64,000 bases of DNA from Laguncularia racemosa (Eukaryota > Streptophyta > Magnoliopsida > Myrtales > Combretaceae). Positions 45,426 to 57,912 of the stretch are shown piece after piece. The DNA lies in contig JBBMOL010000247.1 of the NCBI GenBank assembly GCA_037954665.1, positions 558,001 to 622,000 on the forward strand, in the 5' to 3' direction. Each line of letters opens with the position of its first letter. Position 1 is the stretch's first letter. Made by a program: the position numbers and the translations under genes. The notes under the pieces are model-generated. The model saw nothing but the letters and a program-made list of their open reading frames with translations. It made no database searches and had not been told where the DNA came from.

Positions 45426-46430
45426 TTAAGTGAATAGATACTTAAGGCTCTTATGGTTAGTGTAAATCTCACATCTCTGGCCATATAAGTAGTGTCTCCA
45501 TATTTTGAGAGCAAACACCACCATAGCTAGTTCCAAATCATATGTAGGATAATTTTCTTCATGAGGACTCAATTGACGTGAGGCATAAGCTATAACCTTA
45601 TGATTCTGCATTAGAACACATCCCAATCCATTGCATGATGCATCATTATAGATTGAAAAAAGATCATTACTATTAGGTAAAGTTAATACAGGGGTAGTAA
45701 TCAAACATTACTTTAATTCTCGAAAGCTTCTTTCCCTTTGATCAGTCTAAACAAACTTCTCATTCTTATGGGTTAACTGAGTAAGAGGTTTAGCAATTCT
45801 TGAAAAATCCTTAACAAATTTCCTGTAATATCCAGCTAAACCTAGGAAACTTCTTACTTCATTTACCGTCTCAAGCCTTTTCCATTCAACTATGGCATTG
45901 ATCTTTTTAGGATCTACAAAACTTCCTTCTCCTGACACCTTATGGCCTAAAAATGAAATTTCTTTTAACCAAAACTCGCACTTTAACAACTTAGCATATA
46001 GCCTATGTTCTCTTAAAAATTGCAACACTAACTTAGATCTTCTTCATGTTGTTTTGGTGTTGGGGAATAGACTAAAATATCATCAATAAAGAAAATAATG
46101 CATTTATCCAGTAATGAACGAAACACTCGATTCATCAAATCCATAAATGCAACTAGTGCATTAGTTAATCCAAAAGGCATTACTAAGAATTCGTAGTGAC
46201 CATACCTAGAACGAAAAGTTGTTTTAGGTACATCTTCAAGCCTAATTCTTAGTTGATGATATCTTGATCTTAAGTCTATTCGAGAAAACACGCTTACTCC
46301 TTACAATTGATCAAATAAGTCATCAATGCGAGGAAAGGGGTACTTGTTCTTATTTGTAACCTTATTCAGGTCACGGTAATCAATTCAAAGTCTTAATGAT
46401 CCATCTTTCTTTTTAGCAAACAAAACAGGG
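45426..46430 (-). pseudogene. E reverse transcriptase and RNase H
   Basis: RT: IDYRDLNKVTNKNKYPFPRIDDLFDQL (with a stop at the Cys position before IDYR), then FSRIDLRSRYHQLRI, MPFGLTNA and the catalytic box FIDDILVYS. The connection is GLAGYYRKFVKDFSRIAKPL. RNase H (45426-45704): NDASCNGLGCVLMQ, TYDLELAMVVFALKIWRHYL, YTNHKSLKYL, where the third acidic position reads Asn instead of the usual Asp. Three separate frames are used, so at least two frameshifts have occurred. Confidence 0.82.
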
Positions 46431-46711
46431 GCTCCCTAAGGTGAAACATTAAGTCTTATGAATCCTTAGTTTAACAATTCCTGCAATTGAGTTTTCAATT
46501 CTCTTAACCTAATAGGAGCCATTCTATATGGTGTCTTGTAGATTGGCTCAATTCCAAGCACTAGGTCAATAGTAAAATCTATCTCTCTTTTTGGTTGCAA
46601 TCCAAGCAATTCATTAGGAAATACATCGAAAAATTCTCTAACCACTTTTATGTTTTCAAGCTCAAGATCATTCTTTTTCTTCTCAAGAGCATAAGCTAAG
46701 CATCCGATTAT

Positions 46712-46954
46712 TTATTGATGTTCACCCTTAGCAATTATCTCCACATGATTCAATTGTTGTCTTAAGCAAGCTAGTTTTCCTTTAAAAGTTACCCTATTTC
46801 CATCTATGGTATTAAAGGTTACTTCGTTTTTCAAGCAATTTGCCATAGCATGGACCCTAGACATCCAATTCATTCTTAAGATTATTTTATACTTGTACAT
46901 GGGTATCACAATCCATCTCATATTCTCCAACGTCAGGGTCTTCCCATTCTCCAT
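46712..46954 (-). pseudogene. E protease fragment
   Basis: Short relic with KIILRMNWMSRVHAMANCLKNEVTF, equivalent to the LGMDWLS tract behind the protease active site in chromoviruses. The Asp-Ser/Thr-Gly active site is not visible, and only about 200 bases separate this tract from the gag zinc knuckle, so a deletion removed it. Confidence 0.65.
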
Positions 46955-46959
46955 CCATG

Positions 46960-48071
46960 TTATACACTCTTATAGTAGTTGTTCCTCTGGCACCATTATT
47001 TTGTCTATTCCTATTGTTTTTTTAAGGTGGTCACTTTCCAACAATCGAGTTTTGTCTCTTTAGACAATTGGTGGAGAAATGTCCCACTTGTTTACAAGTG
47101 AAACAAGATTTTGTGGTTCTTTTTAGACATGTTGTGATATGATGATCATTAGCTCAAAAAAAAAAAACATTTGTTTTTAAGTTGAGGACATTCTTTAGGA
47201 AAATGCTTCCCATTGCACTTTCAACATACAATTCTTTGCCATCCTACTATTTTTGTTTTTATAGGGGAGGAAGTAGATTGATAAAAAGGTTCCTTTGCTT
47301 GAAGTTGGTTCCACTATCTTCCACATTTCTTTTTCCCAAAATTATTCCTCTTCACCTCACTCTATATTATTCTCTCTTTTTAGCTCCCTCAAGCACTCAA
47401 GCTTTTGCCACCATTCCATTAAAGGTATGGATTTCAAATTCTTCTAATTTTCTCTACATCTCAGGTTCTAATCCTCCCATAAAAACTTCCATTTTTAATT
47501 CATCACTATCTTGATAAGATGTAGGAGAAAATTGCAACAATCTACTAAGCTCGGTTTCATATTAATCAATAGTTTTATTTCTCTGAGTTATGTAGATAAA
47601 TTCATGCCTATATTTGGCTCTTAAACTACTAAGAAAGTAGTTCATAAAAAATTCTCTTTTAAACTTATTCCAAGTGATGGGTTGAGGTAAGGCCCTTCTT
47701 TTTTATTCCTACCATGTTCTAGCACTCAATTTGAAAAGATAGGTGCCATAACTTACTTATAATTGAGGTGGTACCTCAAAAGCTTCAAAAGATCTTTCTA
47801 CTTAGGACAACCAATCTTCTACCTCATCTGGTTTCCTATAAATTCCATCAAAATATTTGTTACACTTGATAAATTCAGGTAACAAGCACCTTTGAGGTCT
47901 AGGTGGAGGTGGTAAAGGCTCAACATTTTCATGAACTTCAGGTGGAACTTCTTCCATAGCTACAGGAGGTGGTGTATGTTCAAGTGGGGGTAGATGTTGT
48001 TGCCTTTATTCCAATAGATTTCTTATCATTTCAGTTTTCCTTTGTAATATCTCAAGAATTGCATTATCCAT
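46960..48071 (-). pseudogene. E gag
   Basis: ATG at 48071 (MDNAILEILQRKTEMIRNLLE). Further tracts are LPPPPRPQRCLLPEFIKC, DEVEDWLS, and WNKFKREFFMNYF with SLRAKYRHEFI (retrotransposon gag domain). An intact CCHC zinc knuckle (CFTCKQVGHFSTNC) lies at 47064-47105, with a second, damaged knuckle-like stretch near 47185-47225. Many in-frame stops (TAA/TAG) prevent expression. It would have coated the element RNA. Confidence 0.75.
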
Positions 48072-48929
48072 GTTATGTGCAGGGGGTAGATTATCATTCC
48101 TTGGTTCTTGAGGTTTAGGAGTTCCACTAGACTCTCCTTGTTGCACTCTTCCTCGAATCCCAAGGAGACTATATACATTAAATATATTATATTAAATGGC
48201 AATAAATAATGTTCAAGATTTGCACAAACATTATCATCATATTTGTACAATATACCATAGGCATACAAGCCTTAATATTACTATCATATCATATTACATC
48301 ATATAGGTCTCTATCACACCCACTCATATCGAGACTCATACCTGCACATATTAAAATTACGTAGCTGTTTCTTTAAATATTACAAACCATAGAAAATTAA
48401 AGTATTTAAACCTCACCAAACACTCATAAAAGAAAATACTTTATACAAGGTGTCAACAAAACGACACCACGACTTTTTCATCTTTCTCTCTTCATCTACT
48501 CCACGATCCATCCTACTTTTCCATATTCTTGTTCCATCATATTTAGGGGTAGAGGTGAAGTGGCATCACTTCCATCGTCTGTTCCTTCCTTAAAACTTCT
48601 GGTACAACTATCTACCTTTTCTTGATAGTTCCCGAGATGGGATGGTCCTGCCTCATTCCTATAGCCTAAACTTAAAGAAACTTTTGGAAAACCTGCATCA
48701 AAATTTTCCAAGTTTCTATCCAACAAGGCTAAGGTAGGGTTGTGATTAGATAGAGGGGGCACCAAACACCTAACACAGTCATATGCTATCTTAGGTTAGG
48801 TATAAGGAGTGGTTTCCATAATTGTAGAAAAGGTAAAGTTTGTTCCTCCCTCCCATGGAGCGGTATAAATTGAGTTGACATCATAAGTGGAGAACATCTA
48901 TGGTTCTGGTAAGGGTTTAGTTGTCATAG
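48072..48929 (-). other. E leader, left part
   Basis: Non-coding leader between gag and the G insertion; a 89-codon ORF at 48496-48765 has no recognised domain and is probably chance. The leader resumes at about 60722. Confidence 0.45.
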
Positions 48930-50409
48930 TGTGATATCCTAAAAATTTCAAAAAGACTATGAAAATTTAAAGAAAATAAGTGAAATGAAAAATACTTTTA
49001 GGTTGGGATAGCGGGAATAACAATCTCGCTTTATTAAAAACTTTGAGAAATTTATGACAAAAATTGAAACATCACGATGTATGAACATTATTTTAATAAT
49101 TTGCGATAATAATAAGTTTTTTTAAAAAAATAAAACAATTGGAAAGAATAACCATTGCAAAGAAAAGAAGATAATGAACGTGACAAATTGAATTTTATGA
49201 AATATATTACTAAATAAATTTAGGAAGGGAAGTAATTGAAAAATATCCGAATATGGATATATAAATAGATAAATAAAAATAATTGTAAGTCCTAACTTTA
49301 GTTCGGGTAATTTAAATTAAAAGCATAAATTTCTCAAAACATAAATTACAAACAATATTGGTTTGAATAATGAAATTAATTGAAATTATATATCTAGGAA
49401 TTTTAATTGGAAATTTAGAGTAAATTTTTATGTTCAGAATAATGAAATTAGCCTAGATGTAAGCTTTCATAATAAAATGCTAAAATTATGAAATTTAAAG
49501 ATATTTTTATATGCAAGTAAAATATTAAAATAGAAAAATTTATAATATAAAATATAATTAGAATATAATATATATCCATAACTGTAAAAAAAAAAATCAG
49601 ATTTTTCAAAATCTACTGCACGTGCCATCTATCTGTCCATCGCGTCAGACAGTAGTTGCAGCTGCAGCATAATAGGCTTAGAGTCATCCTTTCTTCCTCC
49701 TTTCCTTTTCTCATTCTTTTCCTTCTCCTTTCTTCTTCTTCTCCTTCTCCTTGCGAGCTACATCTTCTTCAGCAGCTTTCAAATCGCATGTCTACCTAGT
49801 CTTCTTCCCCGACAGTAGTAGCAATAGGCAACAATAGAGGCCAATCCGTCACATCGTTGTCCTATCCTCAACTGTCCCAGTCCCCTACTTCTCCTTCCAT
49901 CCTTTTCTTTTTCTTTTTCTTCTTCTTCTTCTTCTAGCTTTTCTTTCCCCGTTTTCTTCCCTTCCTCTTATCTTCCCCACAATAGAACTCTCTCTTTCTT
50001 TCTCTCTCTCTTATGCTCCAAATCTATTTGTCTCTTGGATTCTTGATGCAACAAGCTACAAAACATGCGGTCTACCTTCAATTAATGAGTTCCTTAGGTT
50101 TGAAGTGGGACCTAGACAGATTAATTCAACTCCAAAACTAGGAACTAGTGGTAAAACAACAACGACAATAGTAGCATCTAACCAAAGGAAAAGAGTGGAG
50201 ATGTGTGTATGTCGGTATGGTATTTGATGTGTGGGTATGTGGGTGTGCGAAGGAGGGGGATAATGACCACATCCGCAACAATAGTAGCAACGACTACGAC
50301 TACAGCAACAGTAGCAATGACCAGGACTATGGCGATGACTGCAATAGCCACCACGATGGGAACAGCAATGTCTGGAGGAGGAAAGAAAAAGGGAAAAAGG
50401 GAGAAGGAG

Positions 50410-50960
50410 TCAAGTATGTGTGATGTATGCGGGTATGTGTATGGATGGTGTGTGATGTATGCAGGTATGTGTGTATGTGTATGAGATGGTGTGTGGTGTG
50501 TGTAGGAAGGTGTGTATGTGTATGAGGTAGTGTGTGGTGTGCGCGGGTATGTGTGTATGTGTATAAGGTGGTGTGTGGTGTGTGAAAGTATGTGTGTATG
50601 TGTACAGATGGTGTGTGGTGTGTGCGGGTATGTATATGAGATGGTATGTGGTGTGTACAGGTATATGTGTATGTGTATGTGATGGTGTGTGGTGTGCGGA
50701 GTATGTGTGTATGTACATGTCGGTGGTGTGAGGCATGTGCAGAGTATATATGTATGTATGCGCTAGTAGTGCGTGTGTGTGTGTATATGGACTTAAGGAG
50801 AAAAGAGGATTTTAAAGTGCAATTGTGTATGTGTGTAATAAATTGCATAGTATAATTGTGTGTATGTATGTGTAGGTATGTGTAGAGTGTGTAAGTGTAT
50901 GGATGAGAGTGTGTTGGTATGTGGGAATGTGCTAGTGTATGTGCATGGTGTGGGTGTAAG
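50410..50960 (+). repeat. GT-rich minisatellite, unit about 40 bp
   Basis: Roughly seven units of about 40 bases built on GGTGTGTGGTGTGTG and GTATGTGTGTATGTGTATGAG (50410-50720), followed by less regular TG-rich sequence. The long open frames on the minus strand (His/Thr-rich) are created by this repeat and are not genes. Confidence 0.8.
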
Positions 50961-51944
50961 GTATGTAAGTGGGGTTCAGTGTGTAGGAGATAAGAAGTAG
51001 AAAAAAGGAAAAGAATCGAGTTGGGAAATGAAGGAGAAGAAAAGGAAAATGGAAGATATCTAGAAAAGAGGAAAAACATAGAGGATTAGAAGGGAAGAAT
51101 TGAAATATACACATGCATAATTGTGGGCTAGAGAAGAGTGAAGAGGAATGAGAAGAAGAAGTGGGAAATTAGAGAAGTCCAAGGGGTTGAAGGGAGCTTG
51201 GCAAGGAAACAAGGGGAAAGTTGTGGTTAGGGAGTCAAAAGGGAAGAAGAGAAAAGGAAAGTTGAAAGAAGGAGAAAGTGAGAATTGAAGATGGAAAAAG
51301 GGTGATGAAAGGAGAAGAAGAGTCAAGAAAATAAAGGCAATGAGGTATTGATCTTGTGTATGTATGTAGGTGAAGCTCGTGTGTAAATATGAATATGACG
51401 TTATTACGATGGAGGTGGGTATGTATGTGTATAAAGAGTGGTTGATATATGTATGGTGATGGAAGCGTAAGTGAGGATGAAAACCAATAGAAAGGACGAG
51501 AGACCTTGTAAGTGGAGATGTCAACAAAGGAGAGAAGCAAGAATGGGAAGGTGAAACTGAGGAAGAAGGAGGTGAGTGTGACTGTGTGCGAAAGTAAATG
51601 GGAAAAAGAGGTGTCACCGATGTGGTAGTGGTAGCTCTAATAGCTTAATCAAGTGTTTAAGTTGTAAAAAGAAGCCCTGGAAATGCGATGTGCCATTGGT
51701 AAAATGATTGTGAATGTGAGTATGGAAAAGGCATTAGAAAGTTTGAGAAGAGATGGGAGATGGAAAAATCCAACCGAAATTATGTGGAGTCGCTGTAGCC
51801 AATCCTTCGATACTATGTTCAGTGAAGAGACCACACATCAGGATCACTTAATGACGATTAGGACTATGACGACCATAAATAGGTGAGTGGGAGACTTAAT
51901 GATATGCTATAATGTTATGTTATGTGTTGATTTGCTATATATGT

Positions 51945-52833
51945 TGATACAAAATCGGTTTGCTCGGATTCCTAACTGATACGAACCACGCCAACGTGTG
52001 ATGAAACCCAATACCAATACGTTCGGAATTCGCTACCTAAGATGCCAAACACACTCAAGTGGAAACCGCGACCCGTTGTCTATAACCGAGACAAGAACCA
52101 TGGTATAATATGAAGATGCCACAATCGGGATGAAAGACTGATTGATAAGTCGGGATGAACGCCACGGAAGAAAAATCCGATAAGTTCTAGATTAGTTCTT
52201 TAATGAACCAAGAGAGGAATTCTCTCAAAAGTGTTTTTTCAAACTTTAATGTTGTATGTTCTATCTTCTAAATGTTCTAAACCCTAGGAGCTTTATATTA
52301 GGGTTTACAATTCGTAACAATAAAGGCCCAAAACGACATCACTTCAATAAGTGCGTAAAAATAACAAAACAAGACGTGAAGGCCGGTGTCGGACAGATAC
52401 ACGGCCGTGTACTTTGGCCGTGTATAATTTTGTGGAAATTCTTGACAACATACACGACCGTGCACTTCTAGTCGTGTATCTTTCTGTGGAAATTCTTGAC
52501 ACCATACATGGTCGTGCCTTTGAACCGTGTATATGACCGTATATGATTCTGTATAACCTCTAGACTCCTATACGGCCGTGCTTTGTAAAGATACGCCCTC
52601 TTCACCCCGTATCCGGTATGACTTGTATAAGAGCAAAGGCATTCCCATGGTTGTTCCAATCCATTCCAGCTTCATGATTGCTCCAATCCCTTTCGACTTC
52701 ATGGACATCCTTTATCAACCCGTTAAGTGCTTCCTTGAATCGTTTCGCTCGATTTCTTGTGATTGGTCTAGGTGGCACTTCAAGAGGATCCACATTCCCT
52801 CTTCTGGCTTGGCTCCCATCATGGCTCTCATCA
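51945..52833 (-). repeat. D 3' LTR (889 bp)
   Basis: Minus-strand start TGATGAGAGCC at 52833, end at 51945. The first 230 bases are coding (integrase tail). The palindromic array (52395-52585) and a TATA box (TATAAAG, minus, 52291-52297) follow in U3 order. Confidence 0.92.
52395..52585 (-). promoter_or_regulatory. D 3' LTR palindromic array upstream of TATA
   Basis: Three to four tandem units of about 55 bases. Each has ATACACGGCCGTG, a short spacer, CCGTGTAT, then TCTGTGGAAATTCTTGACA. The perfect palindrome ACACGGCCGTGT is at about 52400. The TATA box lies roughly 95 bases downstream in the sense of D. Motif and position parallel the arrays of the Athila-type element B. Confidence 0.7.
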
Positions 52834-54197
52834 TTCCCCTCCTCTTGAAAAGGATTTGTCCTCAAATCATCGCCTGCATCAAAAGGACTCAAATCAGTAA
52901 CATTAAATGTAGCACTTACTTGATACTCACCGGGTAAATCTATCTTGTACGCATTATCATTTATGCGCTCAAGGATTTGAAATGGTCCATCTCCTCTAGG
53001 AAGTAGTTTAGATCGACGCTGCACAGGAAACCGCTCTTTACGCATGTGAACCCAAACCCAGTCTCCAGGTTCAAAGATAGCTTGTTGACAACCCTTGTTG
53101 GCTTGTTTCACATACTGCTCTATTCTTCGCTCAATGTTTAGCCTTGCCTTCTCATGGATCTGTTTAACAAATTCTGCTTTCTTCTTGCCATCTATATTAA
53201 CATACTCAGAAATAGGCAAAGGTGATAAATCCAAAGGAGTTAGTAGATTAAAACCATACACAATTTCAAAAGGAGTGAACTTAGTAGCAGAATGCATTGT
53301 ACAATTATAGGTAAATTCAACATGCGGCAAATAATCCTCCCAACTTTTAATGTTCTTCTTAATGACAGCCCTCAACAAAGTAGATAAAGTTCGATTTACT
53401 ACCTCAGTTTGACCATCAGTCTGTGGATGACAAGTAGTAGAAAACAATAACTTAGTTCCTAACTTAGCCCACAAGGTCTTCCAGAAGTAGCTTAAGAACT
53501 TAGCATCTATATCCAATACAATTGTTCTAGGCATACCATGTAATCTCACAACTTCCCTAAAGAAAAAATTAGCAATATTGCAAGCATCATCTATTTTGTG
53601 ACAAGGAATGAAATGTGCCATCTTAGAGAATCTATCCACAACTACAAAAATAGAATCTTGACCATGTTTAGACCTGGGTAATCCTAGCACAAAATCCATG
53701 GAAATATCTACCCAAGGCTCATGAGGAATAGGAAGTGGGGTATAAAGCCCTTGAGGTTGGACTCTAGATTTTGCTTGCTTACACGTGACACATCGCTCAC
53801 AAATCCTCTCAACATCTCGTTTCATGTGAGGCCAATAGAAGTGTTCCTGCAATACCCCTAAGGTTTTAGCTACTCCAAAATGTCCCATTAAACCTCCTCC
53901 ATGAGACTCCCTCACTAGTAATTCCCTTAAAGAACAAATTGGAATGCATAGTCTACTCTCCCTAAACAAGAATCCTTCATATTTATAAAACTTACCATGC
54001 CCACTCTTCTCACAATGCACATACTCCTCACAAAAATCTCGATCAGTAGCATACAATTCCTTAATGTGCTCAAAACCAAGCAATCTAAAACTAAGAGTAG
54101 AGATAAGAGCATACCTTCTAGAAAGTGCATCAGCAACGACATTCTCTTTACCTTGCTTGTAGTGGATGACATATGGAACTATTTTGATGAACTCCAC
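52602..54197 (-). CDS. D integrase and C-terminal tail, open reading frame
   Basis: Uninterrupted 531-codon part of the polyprotein; the in-frame TAG just upstream (Trp position, HAR-WVEF) separates it from RNase H, so the ATG here is not a natural start. Residues 1-28 end RNase H. Zinc-binding residues are His99, His106, Cys136, Cys139. The catalytic triad is Asp168 (SMDFVLGLP), Asp229 (VLDIDAKFL) and Glu265 (DGQTEVVN), D-35-E spacing. The C-terminal fold reads GPFQILERINDNAYKIDLP then FNVTDLSPFD and LRTNPFQEEG. Residues 455-531 lie in the 3' LTR and include PRPITRNRAKRF. No chromodomain. The tail may be a targeting motif like that of CRM elements (inference). Confidence 0.88.
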   Translation of the reverse strand: MEFIKIVPYVIHYKQGKENVVADALSRRYALISTLSFRLLGFEHIKELYATDRDFCEEYVHCEKSGHGKFYKYEGFLFRESRLCIPICSLRELLVRESHGGGLMGHFGVAKTLGVLQEHFYWPHMKRDVERICERCVTCKQAKSRVQPQGLYTPLPIPHEPWVDISMDFVLGLPRSKHGQDSIFVVVDRFSKMAHFIPCHKIDDACNIANFFFREVVRLHGMPRTIVLDIDAKFLSYFWKTLWAKLGTKLLFSTTCHPQTDGQTEVVNRTLSTLLRAVIKKNIKSWEDYLPHVEFTYNCTMHSATKFTPFEIVYGFNLLTPLDLSPLPISEYVNIDGKKKAEFVKQIHEKARLNIERRIEQYVKQANKGCQQAIFEPGDWVWVHMRKERFPVQRRSKLLPRGDGPFQILERINDNAYKIDLPGEYQVSATFNVTDLSPFDAGDDLRTNPFQEEGNDESHDGSQARRGNVDPLEVPPRPITRNRAKRFKEALNGLIKDVHEVERDWSNHEAGMDWNNHGNAFALIQVIPDTG

Positions 54198-55442
54198 CTA
54201 ACGAGCATGCCTTTTGTTCAGCTTGTGTTGCCCTTTCAAGTACTTCAAGGATTCATGATCAGTGTGGATCACGAACTCTTTTGGCCAAAGATAGTGTTGC
54301 CAAGTCTCCAAGGCTCGAACCAATGCATATAACTCCTTGTCATAAGTTGGGTAGTTCAAGGTTGCCCCACTTAGCTTCTCACTAAAGAATGCAATTGGTC
54401 TTCTCTCCTGCATAAGCACTGCTTCAATACCTAATCCTGAAGCATCACACTCAATTTCAAACGTTTTAGCAAAGTTAGGTAAAGCAAGTAATGGCGCCTG
54501 AGTCAGCTTATTTTTAAGCGTTTGAAAGGCCTTCTCTTGTTGCTCCCCCTATCTAAACCCCACGTTCTTCTTAATTACATTAGTAAGTGGAGCTGCAATG
54601 GTGCTGAAATCCTTCACAAATCTCCTGTAGAAGCTCGCTAGTCCATGGAAACTCCACACATTACTTACATTAGTTGGACTAGGCCATTCTTGGATCGCAC
54701 GAATCTTTTCTTCATCAACCTGTATTCCCTGTGCACTAACAACAAAACCAAGAAACACAAGTTTGTCTGTGCAAAAAGTGCACTTCTTGAGGTTAGCATA
54801 TAATTGCTCCTTTCGAAGCACTTCTAAAACATCCCTTAAGTGAGATATATGGTCTTCCAAACTCTTGCTGTAAATGAGAATATCATCAAAATAGACAACC
54901 ACAAATTTGCCAATAAAAGTCCTCAAAACATGGTTCATAAGTCTCATAAAAGTACTAGGTGCGTTAGTTAAACCGAAAGGCATTACTAACCACTCATACA
55001 ATCCATATTTTGTCTTAAAGGTGGTTTTCCATTCATCACCTTCTTTCATTCTAATTTGGTGATACCCACTTTTCAGATAAATTTTGGAAAAGACACTAGA
55101 CCCATGTAACTTAACTAACATGTCATCTAAGCGAGGAATAGGATGACAATACTTTACCGTGATGTTGTTGATGGCCCGGCAGTCAACACACATTCTCCAT
55201 GACCCATCCTTCTTAGGCACCAAAATCACAGGCACTGCACATGGACTCATGCTTTCTCTCACGTACCCCTTCTCCATTAATTCATCGACCTGCCTTTGGA
55301 GTTCCTTTGTCTCCTTTGGATTGCTCCTATAAGCCGGTTTGTTTCGAATCGATGCTCCGGGTACTAGGTCAATCTGGTGCTCAATACCACGAATAGGTGG
55401 TAATCCCTTTGGAATCTCCTCAGGGAAGACATCTTTAAAGTC
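54198..55442 (-). pseudogene. D reverse transcriptase and RNase H
   Basis: RT from QDFKDVFPEEIPKGLPP (the Gln is a TAG at about 55441-55443) through RMCVDCRAINNITVKYCHPIPRLDDML, FSKIYLKSGYHQIRM, MPFGLTNAPSTF and the catalytic box VYFDDILIYSKS. RNase H: CDASGLGIEAVLMQ, TYDKELYALVRALETWQHYL, HTDHESLKYL. Breaks: TAG near 54549 (Trp, FRWGEQQ) and TAG at 54198 (Trp). The stretch 54549-55277 is otherwise fully open, so this is a lightly damaged copy. Confidence 0.88.
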
Positions 55443-57448
55443 CTACACAATAGACACAACCACACTAGGCAAAGAGTTAGATAATTCGTTAGTATTTAGA
55501 CATGTTTCCTTAAAAACCAGCAACAACATAGGTTGCTTCATCACTAACGCTCTCCTCACTACACTCGCTCTTACCACACAACTCTCCTTTTGCAAGGCTG
55601 CACTCTCCTTTTCACTCACCACCAAGGTTGATCCCCCTTCAACTTGGTCTCTCACACTCTTTCCAACCATCCTCTCTTTTTCCTTGTGAGTTCGACTTTT
55701 GTATTCCTTTTCTTTCTCATTGTCTTTTGCTCTCTCACTCTCCCTCTGTTTTCACTCACCTTATGTTTTGCAAAAGACTGTTGTAGCTGCAACTGATCCT
55801 CATACACTTGCTTAGGTGTTAAAGGTTTAAGATTAATGCTTTTCCCTTAGTGAACAAGCGTATACTTGTTAGAAAAGCCATCATGAAGAACCTTCCTATC
55901 AAATTTCCATGGCCTCCCCAACAACACATGACACACCTGCATTGGCACTACATCGCATAACACCTCATCCTCATACCTACTAATGCGAAAAGCAATCAAG
56001 GCTTGCTTACTCACCTTAGTCTCGCCACTATCATTCAGCCACTGCAATTTATATGGACTAGGGTGTTTAGTAGTCTTGAGTCCCAGCCTCTCAACAATAA
56101 AATTACTCACCACATTAGTGCAACTTCCTCCATCAATGATCAAACTGCAAATGTGATCACCTAGGTAACATCTAGTATGAAAGATATTCTCTCGTTGCAC
56201 CTCCTCTTCTTCCTTCACCTGCACATTCAAAGCTCTCTTCATTACTGCCACTAACCTCCCTACTGCAAGCTCCTCATCATCACTAGCATCCTCTAATGGA
56301 GGCATATCATCCTCTTCACTATCCCCCTCAGTCTCATACTCACCATCATCACGCAGAATCATCGCATGCCTATTTAGACATTGACTAGCAATATGGCCTC
56401 TACCTTGGCATTTAAAACATCTAATGTCACGATTTCTAGGAGTAGAAGAGTCAGGTTTACCTTGGTTACCAGGAGTAGAACCCGCTTGCCTTTGCTCTCC
56501 TTTCGGTTTAGTGGGTAAAGGCTTTTCTTCCTTCTTCCATTGGCTAGTCTTCCAGGTGGATGAACCAGTACCTTGTTGAAACCGTACATTACTACTACCT
56601 TTTCTCTTGTGCTGGTTCTCAACCTTTATAGCCATATGAACCATATCTTCCAATTCCACATAATGCTACAATTCTACGACATTTTGAATTTCTCTATTCA
56701 ATCCCGCAAGAAACCTAACCATGGTAGCCTCTCTATCCTCCTCTACATTCGCCCTGATCATCGTTACTTCCATCTACTTGAAATACTCATCCATGCTTCG
56801 GCTTCCCTGCTTAAGAGTTTGCAATTTGTTGTGCAATTCACGATAGTAATATGCAGGCACAAACCGCTTCTTCATCACCCTTTTCATCTCTTCCCAAGAC
56901 TCAATAGGTGGTTTGCCACTACTTCTTCTATTCAACATTAGTTGATCCCACCACACTATGGCATAATCCGAAAATTCAATGGCAGCAAGTTTCACTTTCT
57001 TTCTCCCACTATAGTTATGACAATCAAACACTATCTCTACCTTCTTCTCCCACTCTAAGTACGCCTCGGGATCATTTTTCCCTTAGAAAGGAGGAATCTT
57101 CATCTTTATACTACTCAGTTGATTATCCTCTCTATTCCTATCTCCTCTATCTTCCCAATCCCTAGTTCCTCTATTTCTACCACTGTAACCTCTATAACTC
57201 CCGATAGAAGGTTCATCAAATTCATCATCAGACATTTCATCTCCACCCCTTTGTACTCTCCTAGAACAACTCTCCCTCTTACGCCCTTGAAAGACGTTTT
57301 TAGATTGCTCTAGTTTTTGTTCCACCGTCTCATGAATTTGTTCCATGCCCTCCCGAAACATTCTCTTCATCTCACCCCTCAACGCCTCAATCACTAACCT
57401 AGCATCAAACCTTCCCCTCTCACTTTCAAGAGAATGTTGCCTCGACAT
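55443..57448 (-). pseudogene. D gag and protease
   Basis: gag starts MSRQHSLESERGRF at 57448 (the longer frame upstream lies in the leader). Then an RG-rich stretch, PEAYLEWEKKVE, WWDQLMLNRR and KRFVPAYYYRELHNKLQTLKQG (gag domain), and a CCHC zinc knuckle CFKCQGRGHIASQC (56378-56419). An acidic linker follows, then the protease with LIIDGGSCTNVVS (active-site DGGS) and HVLLGRPWKFDRKVLHDG. Stops: TAA after KIPPF, TAG after DEYFK, TAG at the Gln of VELQHYV, TAA at 55847 (Gln of LVHQGKS), and a frameshift in the charged linker near 55690. The linker continues to the RT start. Confidence 0.85.
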
Positions 57449-57897
57449 AGTTCCTGCAGAAAAGATTAGTACTAACACAAATATATATATATGATTAAAC
57501 CACACGACACACTCCCTTACGTATTTCTCTCAAATGATGATATCATACAGTCACTCGTGTATTCTTACAAGCAATGATGATATCAACTCACCAATTCCTC
57601 TTCTCAATTCTCTTGGAACTAACCCAAACTACACCAATTCCCTTCTGTAGAATTCAAAACAACTCTAGGGCTAAAAAATTTTCCTCTTTTTTCTTTCAGA
57701 TTTTTTTTTTCGCCTTTGTTTGCTGCTCTTGATCACATTCCCTTTTTTTTTTTTGTAACAAAATTGAATAGAAGGCACTACACTTTCAATAGACAATCAA
57801 TACTATGAAATTGAATATGAACAATTGATATGAACGATTGGAGTTAGGGTTTTGATGTTACCTTCCTCAAACCGAACTGATGTGTTAACAAACCTAG

Positions 57898-57909
57898 GCT
57901 CTGATACCA
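57898..57909 (-). other. D primer binding site, initiator-Met type
   Basis: Minus-strand TGGTATCAGAGC, three bases from the 5' LTR end at 57913. Confidence 0.88.
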
Positions 57910-57912
57910 AAC

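Noticed and set aside
50327..51079. 250-codon open frame rich in His, Thr and Tyr on the minus strand, and overlapping 108- and 185-codon frames
   Set aside because: They are generated by the GT-rich minisatellite and adjacent low-complexity sequence; composition is periodic, frames overlap on both strands, and no domain is visible.
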